From Bacteroidales bacterium UBA4073 (GTDB lineage: Bacteria > Bacteroidota > Bacteroidia > Bacteroidales > Tenuifilaceae), in NCBI GenBank assembly GCA_002383425.1, contig DFYV01000016.1, forward strand, positions 5,412-27,177: a stretch of 21,766 bases of DNA. Direction: 5' to 3'. The notes beneath the pieces are model-generated. The model was given only the letters and a program-made list of their open reading frames with translations. It searched no databases and was not told where the DNA came from. Within the stretch, counting starts at the first letter, position 1. Every line of letters starts with the position of its first letter. The translations under genes were made by a program, and so were the position numbers. Below, one piece after another: positions 8,988 to 16,378 of this stretch.

Positions 8988-9046
8988 AACTCATTCTCCT
9001 TATGTGAATTTGGTTGTTTTCGTTATTTAATTTATCAATTCTTTTG

Positions 9047-9054
9047 CAAAGTTA
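9047..9054 (-). promoter_or_regulatory. Predicted Bacteroidota -7 promoter box for the small ferredoxin-hydBAC operon
   Basis: On the minus strand TAACTTTG fits the TAnnTTTG consensus exactly. A TTG at 9079-9077 lies 22 bases upstream, close to the usual -33 distance. The box is 59 bases before the start codon at 8987. Confidence 0.6.
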
Positions 9055-9061
9055 CCTTCAT

Positions 9062-9079
9062 TTGTTATTTAATTAACAA
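9062..9079. promoter_or_regulatory. Predicted Rex operator (perfect half-sites)
   Basis: TTGTTATTTAATTAACAA: half-sites TTGTTA and TAACAA are perfect and separated by six bases, as in the Rex consensus TTGTTAA-N4-TTAACAA known from Clostridia. It covers the predicted -33 region of the operon, so a bound repressor would block RNA polymerase. Rex is an NADH-sensing repressor; the rex gene is not in this window. Confidence 0.75.
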
Positions 9080-9112
9080 TTGAAAATATGTTTTTTAACC
9101 TAAAACCGTAAT

Positions 9113-9649
9113 TTATAATTCGTCTAAATTTGATTTGATCAGCTCTTTTACCAAGGGATATACAGAACTATCATTAAGCGTAACTCCATCAATAGCCTCA
9201 ATAATTTTTTCGGTGCTAATAGTAAACCGTCCTTTTTCAGTTGTTACCTCAATTTTAAAGTTGATATCCGGATAAGAGCAAATCAGCAACGCAAAGGTAC
9301 CGGCCAAATCGCCCAGTGGAAGACAATCGATGTGCGAGGGGATAAACCTTGCAGTGAGGGTTGTGCCAACTCCTGGCTCAGAATCTATAGCAAATTTCCC
9401 TCCGGTATGCTCGGCATTCTGCTTGAGTAAAGGTATGCCCAACCCCACCCTTCTGGTTGTTCGCGTTGTGGTAAACGGATCAATTACCCTGTCCAAAAAA
9501 TCTCTATCCATCCCCTTCCCGTTATCTTTAACAATAAGTTCAATGTAATCTTTTTCCCGATTAATATCAAGGGTGATTTGTATCACCTTTGCTTGAGCTA
9601 CCACCGAGTTCTGAGCAATATCGAGCACATGAAGCGATAAGTCTTTCAT
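9113..9649 (-). CDS. HATPase_c (histidine-kinase-like ATPase) protein of the hydrogenase regulatory operon
   Basis: A 178-residue cytoplasmic protein with a GHKL ATP-binding domain and no dimerisation/phospho-His domain in front of it. The N box is HVLDIAQNS (N14); the G1 box is DNGKGMD (about 42-48); an F-box-like PFTTTR follows (about 58-63); and the G2 box is GLGIPLL (about 69-75). Residues from about 105 to the end form a second domain (DCLPLGDLAGTFALLICSYPDINF) without a known match. Proteins of this design recur in HydABC loci of other bacteria. It is the last gene of the regulatory operon, 44 bases after the PHP gene. It could phosphorylate a partner or work as an ATP-dependent switch; no substrate can be named. 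No clear terminator follows before the next Rex-controlled promoter, so some read-through is possible. Confidence 0.8.
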   Translation of the reverse strand: MKDLSLHVLDIAQNSVVAQAKVIQITLDINREKDYIELIVKDNGKGMDRDFLDRVIDPFTTTRTTRRVGLGIPLLKQNAEHTGGKFAIDSEPGVGTTLTARFIPSHIDCLPLGDLAGTFALLICSYPDINFKIEVTTEKGRFTISTEKIIEAIDGVTLNDSSVYPLVKELIKSNLDEL

Positions 9650-9693
9650 AATATATCACTATTTTATACCGATTTCAAGCTACGTTAAGTTGA

Positions 9694-10443
9694 TCATGAA
9701 TCAATATGTGGCAAAATATACGATCCATTTTGTCCCATTAACGCATTTGCTATTGATACAAAACTTAAATCGACAAGAGCTAACTCTGTGGTTATTGAAC
9801 CAATTTGATTAATGAAATGAGCATCGGAATTTCTGATAAATCCGGTTTCGGGTTTTATGGGATTGAGTCTCAAGAAATCGGCAACTTGGGTGTTTCTTGA
9901 AATTTCCAGGGCATGGTATTTCAGGTTTGGCGGAACAAAACCGAGTTGACTGGTAATGCTATATTTTGATCTATCAACATGAGCCGGAACAAAAATGCCT
10001 CCAATGGAATATATAAATTCCGAAACCTCATCAATACTTTTATTAAGAGCGGCATGCAGCAGGTAATTTATCTCCTGAATAATCTCCTCATCCTCGTTTA
10101 CTTCAACCTGATAGCCAAACACATCAGGATTATTCGGTATTCGCTGAATATTTTCTTCAATGAAAGTCTGAAGCAACTGACGCTGCTGCTCGTTTTCAAC
10201 CAGACAAAGGCAATGAATTTCCTCTCGGGTATTAACTTCAGCCCCAAACAAAGAGTAAATATCTCGTTCCTCGGCCAACCGTCGGGTTAAGGGACCGTGA
10301 AGCGTTGAATTGTGGTCGGTAATGGCAATTATATCAAGATCCAACTCTGCAGCCCGTTTCACAATGTTAACCGGACTCATTTCCAAATCGGCACAGGGTG
10401 AAAGCACCGAATGAATATGCAGATCGGCCCTGTAGATTGTCAT
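9694..10443 (-). CDS. PHP-domain metal-dependent phosphoesterase
   Basis: A 249-residue protein of the PHP (polymerase and histidinol phosphatase) family. The metal-site motifs are visible: DLHIHS (H9, H11), TDHN (D43, H44), GAEVNT (E69), H77, PAHVDRS (H155, D157) and NSDAH (D207, H209). The full set suggests an active hydrolase, probably on a phosphate ester such as a nucleotide or phosphoprotein; the substrate is unknown. Its ATG overlaps the stop codon of the upstream DRTGG gene by four bases (ATGA), so the two are coupled. PHP genes occur in the HydABC neighbourhoods of other anaerobes, which supports a role in hydrogenase signalling or maturation, but none is shown. Confidence 0.85.
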   Translation of the reverse strand: MTIYRADLHIHSVLSPCADLEMSPVNIVKRAAELDLDIIAITDHNSTLHGPLTRRLAEERDIYSLFGAEVNTREEIHCLCLVENEQQRQLLQTFIEENIQRIPNNPDVFGYQVEVNEDEEIIQEINYLLHAALNKSIDEVSEFIYSIGGIFVPAHVDRSKYSITSQLGFVPPNLKYHALEISRNTQVADFLRLNPIKPETGFIRNSDAHFINQIGSITTELALVDLSFVSIANALMGQNGSYILPHIDS

Positions 10444-10778
10444 TTTGTGTTTAACAGATTGTAAAGCAATCCACTAATTTCGAATGCTTGAAGGTTTGTT
10501 CCCAGTATGGGAATACCCTCATTATTACTTTGCTGAATGGTGTTGGCCTCAGGCTCAAGCCCCTTTACCAGTACTACCGCCGATAAATCCTTTAGCGTTG
10601 CTACCGCCATAACATTTACATGGGTTTGAAGCGTAATCCAAATAGCACCGGGAGGAGCATTACCCATTACGTCGCTCAACAAATCCGAGGTATATCCTCC
10701 GGTAATGGTGTTGCTTAGCCCATCGTAACCCGAAAAAACCTTTAGGTTTAAAGCCTCAACAACTTCTTTTACTTTCAT
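10440..10778 (-). CDS. DRTGG-domain protein (second copy)
   Basis: A 112-residue protein made of one DRTGG domain, the fold found at the N-terminus of HPr(Ser) kinase and in some phosphotransacetylases. It resembles the DRTGG protein encoded at 12593-12937: both begin with a KE(L)VVxA pattern and share SDL(L/M)SDV at about residues 31-37. Here TSDLLSDVMGNAPPG is followed by the IWITLQTHVNVMAVATLKDLSAVVLV core. It is small, soluble and has no catalytic motif, so a protein-protein or ligand-binding role is likely. It lies 10 bases after the sensory hydrogenase gene and overlaps the PHP gene by four bases. Confidence 0.8.
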   Translation of the reverse strand: MKVKEVVEALNLKVFSGYDGLSNTITGGYTSDLLSDVMGNAPPGAIWITLQTHVNVMAVATLKDLSAVVLVKGLEPEANTIQQSNNEGIPILGTNLQAFEISGLLYNLLNTK

Positions 10779-10788
10779 ATATAGTTCA

Positions 10789-12156
10789 TTACTTATTGCT
10801 TACTGGCTTATCGCAATCCTTCCTAAAACGGTTTACGCCCCAAATCTTCTTCATTATTCTAAACGAATGGGAGGGATCCAATTTACTCTGCTCCATAATC
10901 TTTTGCAAAAAAACACATTGCGAAACTGAGCCTCTTCCCTTAACAATATCCTCAGCCAACGATAAACATGTAGGAGCGCCGCAAACGCCGCAATCAATTC
11001 CGGGGAGGTAGCACATCAACCGGTTGACCCGTTTCATTTTCAGCATGGCATGTGCCATATCCTCGTCGAGTTTCAACATGGAACGTGGGCTTAATGGTTG
11101 AAGACCTGTTTGGCTACCAACCCTTTCCTTGTAATCCTTGATCTTTTGAGAGATACCGTCAATGTTCCACAAACCGACTTCCCCTGCATTTTTCCGAATG
11201 GCATCGGCAGCCAGGAAACGGTTCCCCGGATTGAGAATACCTCCGGCACAGCTTTCGTCACAGGCTCTCAGTTCAATAAAGTCGATCCCCGAAACCTCCT
11301 CGTTTTCAACCTTTTCCAGAAACTCAATGGCATTCCAAATGCCGTCAATAGCCAGGCAACGTCCCTCAATGTGCGCCGACTCCCCCGTTGTCAATGCCCA
11401 GGTATGGCTGCGTGGACTAAGCTCTGAAATAACCCTAGCACCTTCGGTTGGAACTATGCCATGCTTAACCTCGTGTAATATGCGGTTGTAAATGAAATCC
11501 ATATTAATGATACCGGTGATTTCTGATTTCTCCTCACCTTCGGGTTTCCGAATGGCTACAATTTTTGCTGCACAAGGTGTTACATAAAAGATACCTATTT
11601 TATCTTCAGGAACACCCTGAGCGGTTAATGAATTTTTGATGTATAATGCCGTCAAATCCAAAGGTGGCCGAACCAATGCTATATTATCGACCAGCGAGGG
11701 AAATTTTACCTGAACCAACCGAACTATGGCAGGGCAAAACGAGGAAATAACCGGCTTATTTGGGTTATTACGAAGGTACTCATTTAACTTGACAATAAGG
11801 TATTCTACAGAATCTTCAACCTCAATAATGGAGGTAAAACCTATGTTTAGTAATGCTTGTGCCACCTGTTCACGACTGGCATCCTCGGGAAACTGTCCGA
11901 GTAAAACCGAAGGAATTAGGGCAATGCGATGGTCATAGGAAAAAATCTGGGTAAAATCGTCCTGTTCCACTGTAATGGCATGAGTTGGACAAACCCGGTA
12001 GCACTCACCGCAATCGATACAACGGTTTTCAAGCAGATGCGCCTTGCCCTCTGATACCCTGAGCGCTTCGGTAGGGCATACCCTCATGCAGTGCGAACAT
12101 CCGATACACACATCGGTCAATATTTTTAGTGCATGGTAGAATCCTGCAGTTGCCAA
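10789..12156 (-). CDS. hydS: Putative sensory [FeFe]-hydrogenase (group D-like, HydS)
   Basis: A 455-residue soluble protein. Two N-terminal [4Fe-4S] ferredoxin motifs (C17/C20/C23/C27 and C46/C49/C52/C56) precede an [FeFe]-hydrogenase large-subunit domain, and a four-Cys Fe-S domain ends it (C389, C392, C397, C414; GIDCGVCGAPTC). H-cluster Cys ligands remain: C141 in SSFCPAI, C195 in TPCAAK, and C299 and C303 in ACDESC. The proton-relay Cys of TSCCP is Phe (F140) and the GGGQP after L3 is GGILNPGN. This fits the 'sensory' group D class rather than a high-turnover enzyme; no PAS domain is present. The start is TTG at 12156, supported by AGGAGG seven bases upstream; every ATG further in would remove ferredoxin cysteines. 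It is flanked by RsbW-like and DRTGG genes. Confidence 0.85.
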   Translation of the reverse strand: MATAGFYHALKILTDVCIGCSHCMRVCPTEALRVSEGKAHLLENRCIDCGECYRVCPTHAITVEQDDFTQIFSYDHRIALIPSVLLGQFPEDASREQVAQALLNIGFTSIIEVEDSVEYLIVKLNEYLRNNPNKPVISSFCPAIVRLVQVKFPSLVDNIALVRPPLDLTALYIKNSLTAQGVPEDKIGIFYVTPCAAKIVAIRKPEGEEKSEITGIINMDFIYNRILHEVKHGIVPTEGARVISELSPRSHTWALTTGESAHIEGRCLAIDGIWNAIEFLEKVENEEVSGIDFIELRACDESCAGGILNPGNRFLAADAIRKNAGEVGLWNIDGISQKIKDYKERVGSQTGLQPLSPRSMLKLDEDMAHAMLKMKRVNRLMCYLPGIDCGVCGAPTCLSLAEDIVKGRGSVSQCVFLQKIMEQSKLDPSHSFRIMKKIWGVNRFRKDCDKPVSNK

Positions 12157-12167
12157 AGCAATCCCTC

Positions 12168-12584
12168 CTATTCCTTTAAATTTACAACAAACTCCAATCG
12201 TGTTCCAACACCAACTACACTGGAAATCTTCATCTTATCGGTATTCTCTTTGATGTTGGGTAGGCCCATTCCCGCACCAAAACCCATCTCTCTAACTATT
12301 GGCGATGCAGTAGAGAAACCCGGGCGCATTGCCATTTCAATATCGGGAATTCCGGGCCCCACATCATCGAGAACAACACGTACTTTATCGGTCTCAATAT
12401 CCACATATATCTTGCCCTGAAAAGCATGGGCAACAATATTAACCTCGCCTTCGTAAAGGGCCACCACAATGCGTTTGATGATTTGCGAAGCAACATTCAA
12501 CTGCTTCAGAATCTTTTTAACCTGACTCGAAGCCTGACCCGCTCTAACAAAGTCGCCTCCCTGAACCCTATACTCGAAGTGCAT
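12168..12584 (-). CDS. RsbW-like serine kinase / anti-sigma-type HATPase
   Basis: A 138-residue protein comprising a single GHKL ATPase domain of the RsbW/anti-sigma class. The N box is YEGEVNIVAHA (N49), the G1 box DDVGPGIPD (about 73-81), and the G2 segment GFGAGMGLPNIK (about 101-112). RsbW-type proteins bind or phosphorylate partner proteins in partner-switching systems. No STAS antagonist or sigma factor gene is nearby, so the partner is unknown; neighbouring DRTGG proteins and the sensory hydrogenase are candidates by context only. Its TAG stop overlaps the ribosome site of the hydS gene, indicating coupling. Eight bases separate it from the upstream DRTGG gene. Confidence 0.82.
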   Translation of the reverse strand: MHFEYRVQGGDFVRAGQASSQVKKILKQLNVASQIIKRIVVALYEGEVNIVAHAFQGKIYVDIETDKVRVVLDDVGPGIPDIEMAMRPGFSTASPIVREMGFGAGMGLPNIKENTDKMKISSVVGVGTRLEFVVNLKE

Positions 12585-12592
12585 GTCAACAA

Positions 12593-12937
12593 CTAGTAAA
12601 CCGGTTTTAAACCCATTGAAAAAAGTACCCCCGATACCCTAAAAAGCGTGTATGGGCTTTCGATAAGCACAATACCATTATCCTGTGCTAGCTTAATCAT
12701 ATCTTCGCTCACTGTCTTGTTACGGACGAACACCACTGCTGGGATATCAGACATCTCAGCTGTTCTAACGGCCTGCATATTCGCAAGTCCTGTAAGCAAA
12801 ACCAGCTTATCAACCTGAACCGTCAGCACATCGCTCATCAGATCTGAGGCAAAAGCATATTCCACCTCTCGTTGCAGATTTTCGTGACAGCAAATCACAT
12901 TGCCCTCTACCGCCTTAACCAGCTCCGCGATTTTCAT
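12593..12937 (-). CDS. DRTGG-domain protein (first copy)
   Basis: A 114-residue single-domain DRTGG protein and the first gene of the six-gene regulatory operon. FASDLMSDVL (about 29-38) is the hallmark; the following KLVLLTGLANMQAVRTAEMSDIPAVVFVR segment is the core beta-alpha part of the fold. It has no catalytic motif. It is paralogous to the protein at 10440-10778 but more divergent in the N-terminal third. A pair of DRTGG proteins around a sensory hydrogenase suggests that they bind a common ligand or protein partner; this is inference. It sits 101 bases downstream of the -7 box of the Rex-type promoter at 13039-13080. Confidence 0.8.
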   Translation of the reverse strand: MKIAELVKAVEGNVICCHENLQREVEYAFASDLMSDVLTVQVDKLVLLTGLANMQAVRTAEMSDIPAVVFVRNKTVSEDMIKLAQDNGIVLIESPYTLFRVSGVLFSMGLKPVY

Positions 12938-13038
12938 CTGTAAAAACTTTTTATCTTCATTTTAAGACAATGCTAGCCATAGGTTTCCCTCCCTCAAAAA
13001 AAAAATTACACAAGCAACCAGTGCCAGCGAATGACATT

Positions 13039-13046
13039 CAAATATA
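13039..13046 (-). promoter_or_regulatory. Predicted -7 promoter box for the regulatory operon
   Basis: On the minus strand TATATTTG matches TAnnTTTG. The tandem Rex-like sites end directly next to it (13047). No clear TTTG is found at the -33 distance, so the call rests on the -7 box and its position. Confidence 0.5.
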
Positions 13047-13080
13047 CGTTATTTTATTAACATTGTTATTTTTATAACAG
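13047..13080. promoter_or_regulatory. Tandem Rex-like operators upstream of the regulatory operon
   Basis: Two adjoining palindromes of the form TTGTTA-N6-TAACAA. The stronger, 13063-13080, is TTGTTATTTTTATAACAG. The weaker, 13047-13062, is CGTTATTTTATTAACA. They abut the predicted -7 box. The same two-site arrangement recurs at 16868-16902. Confidence 0.65.
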
Positions 13081-13340
13081 ATGTTTAAAAACACAATATA
13101 TTTAATGGCATCAAGGCATGTTAGCCCTAAAAAATATAGCAAACTGGAATAATAAAAAATGCATTGAAAATATATAGCCACGCCTTCCATGAAACGATTG
13201 CAAATAAAAATTTCGTCAACTCCTAATTTTCATCATCATATACATTGTTCACTTATGCTCAACATATTTTTTTTGCAGTATAAGCAAAGGCCAAAAAGTG
13301 GACAAATTGATAGTTAAATTCCCAAAAACAGTATAAATGT

Positions 13341-13362
13341 AAAAAAAGGGCTAAATAGCCCC
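13341..13362 (-). terminator. Rho-independent terminator closing the compact hydrogenase operon
   Basis: GGGCT (13348-13352) and AGCCC (13357-13361) form a stem with a 4-nt loop. On the minus strand the stem is followed by seven T (13347-13341). It lies 26 bases past the hydA stop codon. Confidence 0.85.
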
Positions 13363-13387
13363 TTTCTCTGAATCAGGCATTTTAAGA

Positions 13388-15178
13388 CTAATAGCGTTGG
13401 CGCGCCTTATAATGTGTATGTAATAGTTCGTGCGACTTGTGGCTGTTAGGTTCGTGCAGGAACTCCTTATAAACTGCTATAATTTCGGGGTTCTCGTGCG
13501 ATTTACGGATGGGCATACCTGCATCTTCGCGGTAAATGGCCTCAGCACGTTTCCTGCGTATTTCCTCGTTGGTTGGAATAGGCTGACCGCCACCACCAAT
13601 ACATCCGCCGGGGCAAGCCATTATCTCAATGAAGTGCCATTTTCCTTTACCATCGCGAACAGCATCCATTACCTTTTTTGCATTGGTAAGCCCATGGGCT
13701 ACAACGGTCTTCAACTCAACACCTTCAAGGAAACTCCATTCAGGCTTGGTGCCCTCAATCTTTATTGCTGCTTCACGAACTCCTTCCATTCCCCGGACTG
13801 GGGTAATATTAAGCCCGTTGAATGGCACTTCACGACCTGTAACCACCTCGTAAGCGGTACGAAGCGCTGCCTCCATAACACCTCCGGTTGCACCAAAAAT
13901 GACACCAGCTCCTGATGATACCCCCATTATGCTATCGTAATGAGACTCAGGAAGAGAGCCGAAATCGATACCAGCTTGCTTAATCATAACGGCAAGTTCA
14001 CGGGTTGTCAGAACATAGTCCACGTCTTTGAAGCCACTCGAACGCATTTCAGGCCTATCGGCTTCAAATTTCTTTGCCGTGCAAGGCATTATGGAAACCG
14101 AAACAATTTTTGCAGGATCGAGTTTACGTTTTTGGGCGTAGTAGGTCTTGGCTAAAGCACCAAACATCTGCTGTGGCGATTTGCAGGTAGAAAGGTTATC
14201 GAGATACTCGGGGTAAGTGTGCTCAATGAACTTAATCCATGCTGGCGAACAGCTAGTAGCAATGGGCAACTTAACGTTAGGATCGTTATCAACTAAGGCT
14301 TTTTTCAGCCTACCAAGAAGTTCAAATCCTTCTTCCATAATGGTTAGATCAGCTGCGAAATCGGTATCGAGAACCGAGTCGAAACCCAGGCGTTTGAGGA
14401 CGGTAACCATCTTGCCGGTCACAATTTCACCTGGTTGCAATCCCAGATCCTCACCCAGGGCTACCCTAACGGCAGGGGCGGTTTGTACAACCACATGTTT
14501 TTCGGGATCGAAAATGGCCTGCCAAACCTCATCAACGTAGTTACGCTCAATAAGTGCTCCTGTTGGGCATCGGTTAACACACTGACCGCAGTTTGTGCAA
14601 ACCACCTCGAACATTGGATTTTCAAAGAAAGTGGAAATTTTCATCTTATCGCCCTTATAGGCCACGCCCAGTGCGCTAACATGTTGAAGTTCCTCGCAGG
14701 TTCGAACGCATCGCTGACAACGGATACATTTGCTATCGTCTTTTATTATTGAAGGCGAAAAAGCATCCACCTGGTAGTTTTTGTAGGGTACCAAATCGAT
14801 GAACATGGGCTCGGAAATCTTATACTCAGAGGCAAGATCCTGAAGCTCGCAGTTGCCGTTCTTGTAACAGGTGGTACATCTTGCATTATGTTCGGAAAGC
14901 AGCAGATCAATGATATGCTTCCGGGCTGTACGCACCTTAATGGTATTGGTGTAAATTTCCATACCTTCGGCCACGGGTGTAGCACATGAAGCTGGGAGTG
15001 TACGGGACCCCTTCATTTCAACCACGCACACCCGGCAATTCCCTGCCACACAAAGGTCATCGTGGTAACAGAGAGTGGGTATGTGAATATTAAGTTTTTT
15101 GGCTGCCTGCAATATGGTTGTACCTTCATCTACGGTAACAGGCATGCCATCAATTATTAAGTTTATCTGTTTTGCCAT
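13388..15178 (-). CDS. hydA: HydA, catalytic subunit of the second, compact [FeFe]-hydrogenase
   Basis: A 596-residue group A [FeFe]-hydrogenase, the paralogue of the one at 4987-6762 and with the same domain order. Fe-S sites: [2Fe-2S] (C37, C48, C51, C65), His-Cys3 [4Fe-4S] (H97, C101, C104, C110), then C151/C154/C157/C161 and C194/C197/C200/C204. L2 is MPCTAKKFE (C366) and L3 is MACPGGC then GGGGQP (C522, C526). The L1 motif is TSCSPAW: the Cys before Pro, which in C. pasteurianum CpI is an H-cluster [4Fe-4S] ligand (C300), is Ser311. A Cys at 332 (STCKSPQQ) stands where the paralogue has Ala334. The C-terminal REDAGMPIRKSHENP tail is present, so it is complete. It is the last gene of the hydCBA operon, 19 bases after hydB, and is followed by a terminator. 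Confidence 0.95.
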   Translation of the reverse strand: MAKQINLIIDGMPVTVDEGTTILQAAKKLNIHIPTLCYHDDLCVAGNCRVCVVEMKGSRTLPASCATPVAEGMEIYTNTIKVRTARKHIIDLLLSEHNARCTTCYKNGNCELQDLASEYKISEPMFIDLVPYKNYQVDAFSPSIIKDDSKCIRCQRCVRTCEELQHVSALGVAYKGDKMKISTFFENPMFEVVCTNCGQCVNRCPTGALIERNYVDEVWQAIFDPEKHVVVQTAPAVRVALGEDLGLQPGEIVTGKMVTVLKRLGFDSVLDTDFAADLTIMEEGFELLGRLKKALVDNDPNVKLPIATSCSPAWIKFIEHTYPEYLDNLSTCKSPQQMFGALAKTYYAQKRKLDPAKIVSVSIMPCTAKKFEADRPEMRSSGFKDVDYVLTTRELAVMIKQAGIDFGSLPESHYDSIMGVSSGAGVIFGATGGVMEAALRTAYEVVTGREVPFNGLNITPVRGMEGVREAAIKIEGTKPEWSFLEGVELKTVVAHGLTNAKKVMDAVRDGKGKWHFIEIMACPGGCIGGGGQPIPTNEEIRRKRAEAIYREDAGMPIRKSHENPEIIAVYKEFLHEPNSHKSHELLHTHYKARQRY

Positions 15179-15197
15179 AATTGGTTCAGTTTTTAAA

Positions 15198-16361
15198 TTA
15201 GTAAATCATCTCTTCCTTAAAGTTTTCAACAATAGAGAAGAAAGAGTTAGCCACACTCTGTCCTAAACCACACTTAGCCGTTATCTTCATGGTTTGGGCT
15301 AATTTTTGAAGTTGGTCGAGGTAATTGGCATGCTTATCACCCCTTTTAACCGCCTCGATACCCAGTTTAAGTTGCTGGCAACCCACCCGGCAAGGAGTAC
15401 ACTGACCACACGATTCTTCCTCAAAAAACTCCAGGTAGTTGTGGAGGACGTTATACATCGAACGGGAGCTGTTGAATAGCATCATGGAACCACCGGTAGG
15501 TACTCCCTCGAAGCCGATAATGGTATCCTTAAACTTTTTGCGTGGTACACAAAAACCTGATGCACCACCAACCTGCACTGCTTTAGTATCGCCATCGCCA
15601 AACTCCTGGACAAACTGATCAACGGTCATACCAAGTTCAAGTTCATAAATACCTGGTTTTGGGGTATCGCCGGAAATTGAAAACACCTTTGAGCCCCTGG
15701 AATCGGCAGTGCCAAGTTCCTTGAACTTATGGGCGCCGTAGCGGAAAATCATGAAGGCGTAAACTAACGTTTCGACGTTGTTGATAACAGTAGGTTTTTT
15801 TCGGAAACCCGAGACGGTTGGGTAGGGTGGTTTGTTGCGGGGCTCACCACGGTCGCCTTCCATTGACTCGAAAAGGGCGCTTTCTTCACCGCAGATGTAG
15901 GCACCACTACCCATCACTACTTTGACACGAAATGCTATCTTAAGGTCATCCAGAATGGCGTGGAAAATATCAAGTTGACGCTGAAGTTCATTCAGCAAGA
16001 AACGGTACTCACCACGTAGATAGAGGAATCCCTCCTTAGCGCCAATAACCTTAGCGCAAATAGCCATCCCACCAAAAACCTTAAGGGGTACCTGGAAAAG
16101 AATTTCGCGGTCCTTGAAAGTTCCGGGCTCGCCCTCATCGGCATTACAAACCACGTACTTTTCGGATTCGGGCTGTTCACTGGTAAATTTCCATTTAAGT
16201 GCGGTTGGAAAGCCAGCTCCACCCCTACCCTTGAGCCCTGATTCAAGAAGTTCGTTAATTATCTCATCGTTGTTGCGCTTATAAGCCGATTGCAACACCT
16301 GTTTAAAATCGCAATCCTTATCGAAGATCAGATCTACACGACGTAAGAAATTACTTGACAT
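15198..16361 (-). CDS. hydB: HydB, short NuoF-like NAD(H) subunit of the compact hydrogenase
   Basis: A 387-residue subunit that contains only the NuoF core: FMN/NADH-site motifs KGRGGAGFPTALKW (about 44-57) and CNADEGEPGTF (about 72-82), and the [4Fe-4S] site (C318, C321, C324, C364; ESCGQCTPC). It lacks both the N-terminal thioredoxin-like domain and the C-terminal two-cluster ferredoxin domain of the 597-residue HydB in this window. That short layout resembles NADH-dependent, ferredoxin-independent HydABC such as that of Syntrophomonas wolfei, so I infer coupling mainly to NAD(H). An unusual extra Cys (C328) follows the cluster motif. Transcribed between hydC (17-base gap) and hydA (19-base gap). 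Confidence 0.94.
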   Translation of the reverse strand: MSSNFLRRVDLIFDKDCDFKQVLQSAYKRNNDEIINELLESGLKGRGGAGFPTALKWKFTSEQPESEKYVVCNADEGEPGTFKDREILFQVPLKVFGGMAICAKVIGAKEGFLYLRGEYRFLLNELQRQLDIFHAILDDLKIAFRVKVVMGSGAYICGEESALFESMEGDRGEPRNKPPYPTVSGFRKKPTVINNVETLVYAFMIFRYGAHKFKELGTADSRGSKVFSISGDTPKPGIYELELGMTVDQFVQEFGDGDTKAVQVGGASGFCVPRKKFKDTIIGFEGVPTGGSMMLFNSSRSMYNVLHNYLEFFEEESCGQCTPCRVGCQQLKLGIEAVKRGDKHANYLDQLQKLAQTMKITAKCGLGQSVANSFFSIVENFKEEMIY

Positions 16362-16378
16362 AATCGAATCTCCTATTT

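Larger units (their letters stand above)
12938..13387. other. Intergenic region of 450 bp: terminator and Rex-controlled promoter
   Basis: AT-rich gap between hydA of the compact hydrogenase operon and the regulatory operon. It holds a terminator near 13341-13362, tandem Rex-like sites at 13047-13080 and a -7 box at 13039-13046. The 13081-13340 stretch shows no further feature I can support. Confidence 0.7.

Noticed and set aside
9021..9038. Second Rex-like site in the ferredoxin-hydBAC promoter (CGTTATTTAATTTATCAA)
   Set aside because: Only the left half fits; the right half TTATCAA does not match TAACAA, so it is too degenerate to call.
13388..15178. Second HydA as a pseudogene because of the altered L1 motif
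   Set aside because: The frame is intact over 596 codons, all other cluster ligands are present, and it sits in a complete operon with a promoter operator and terminator.
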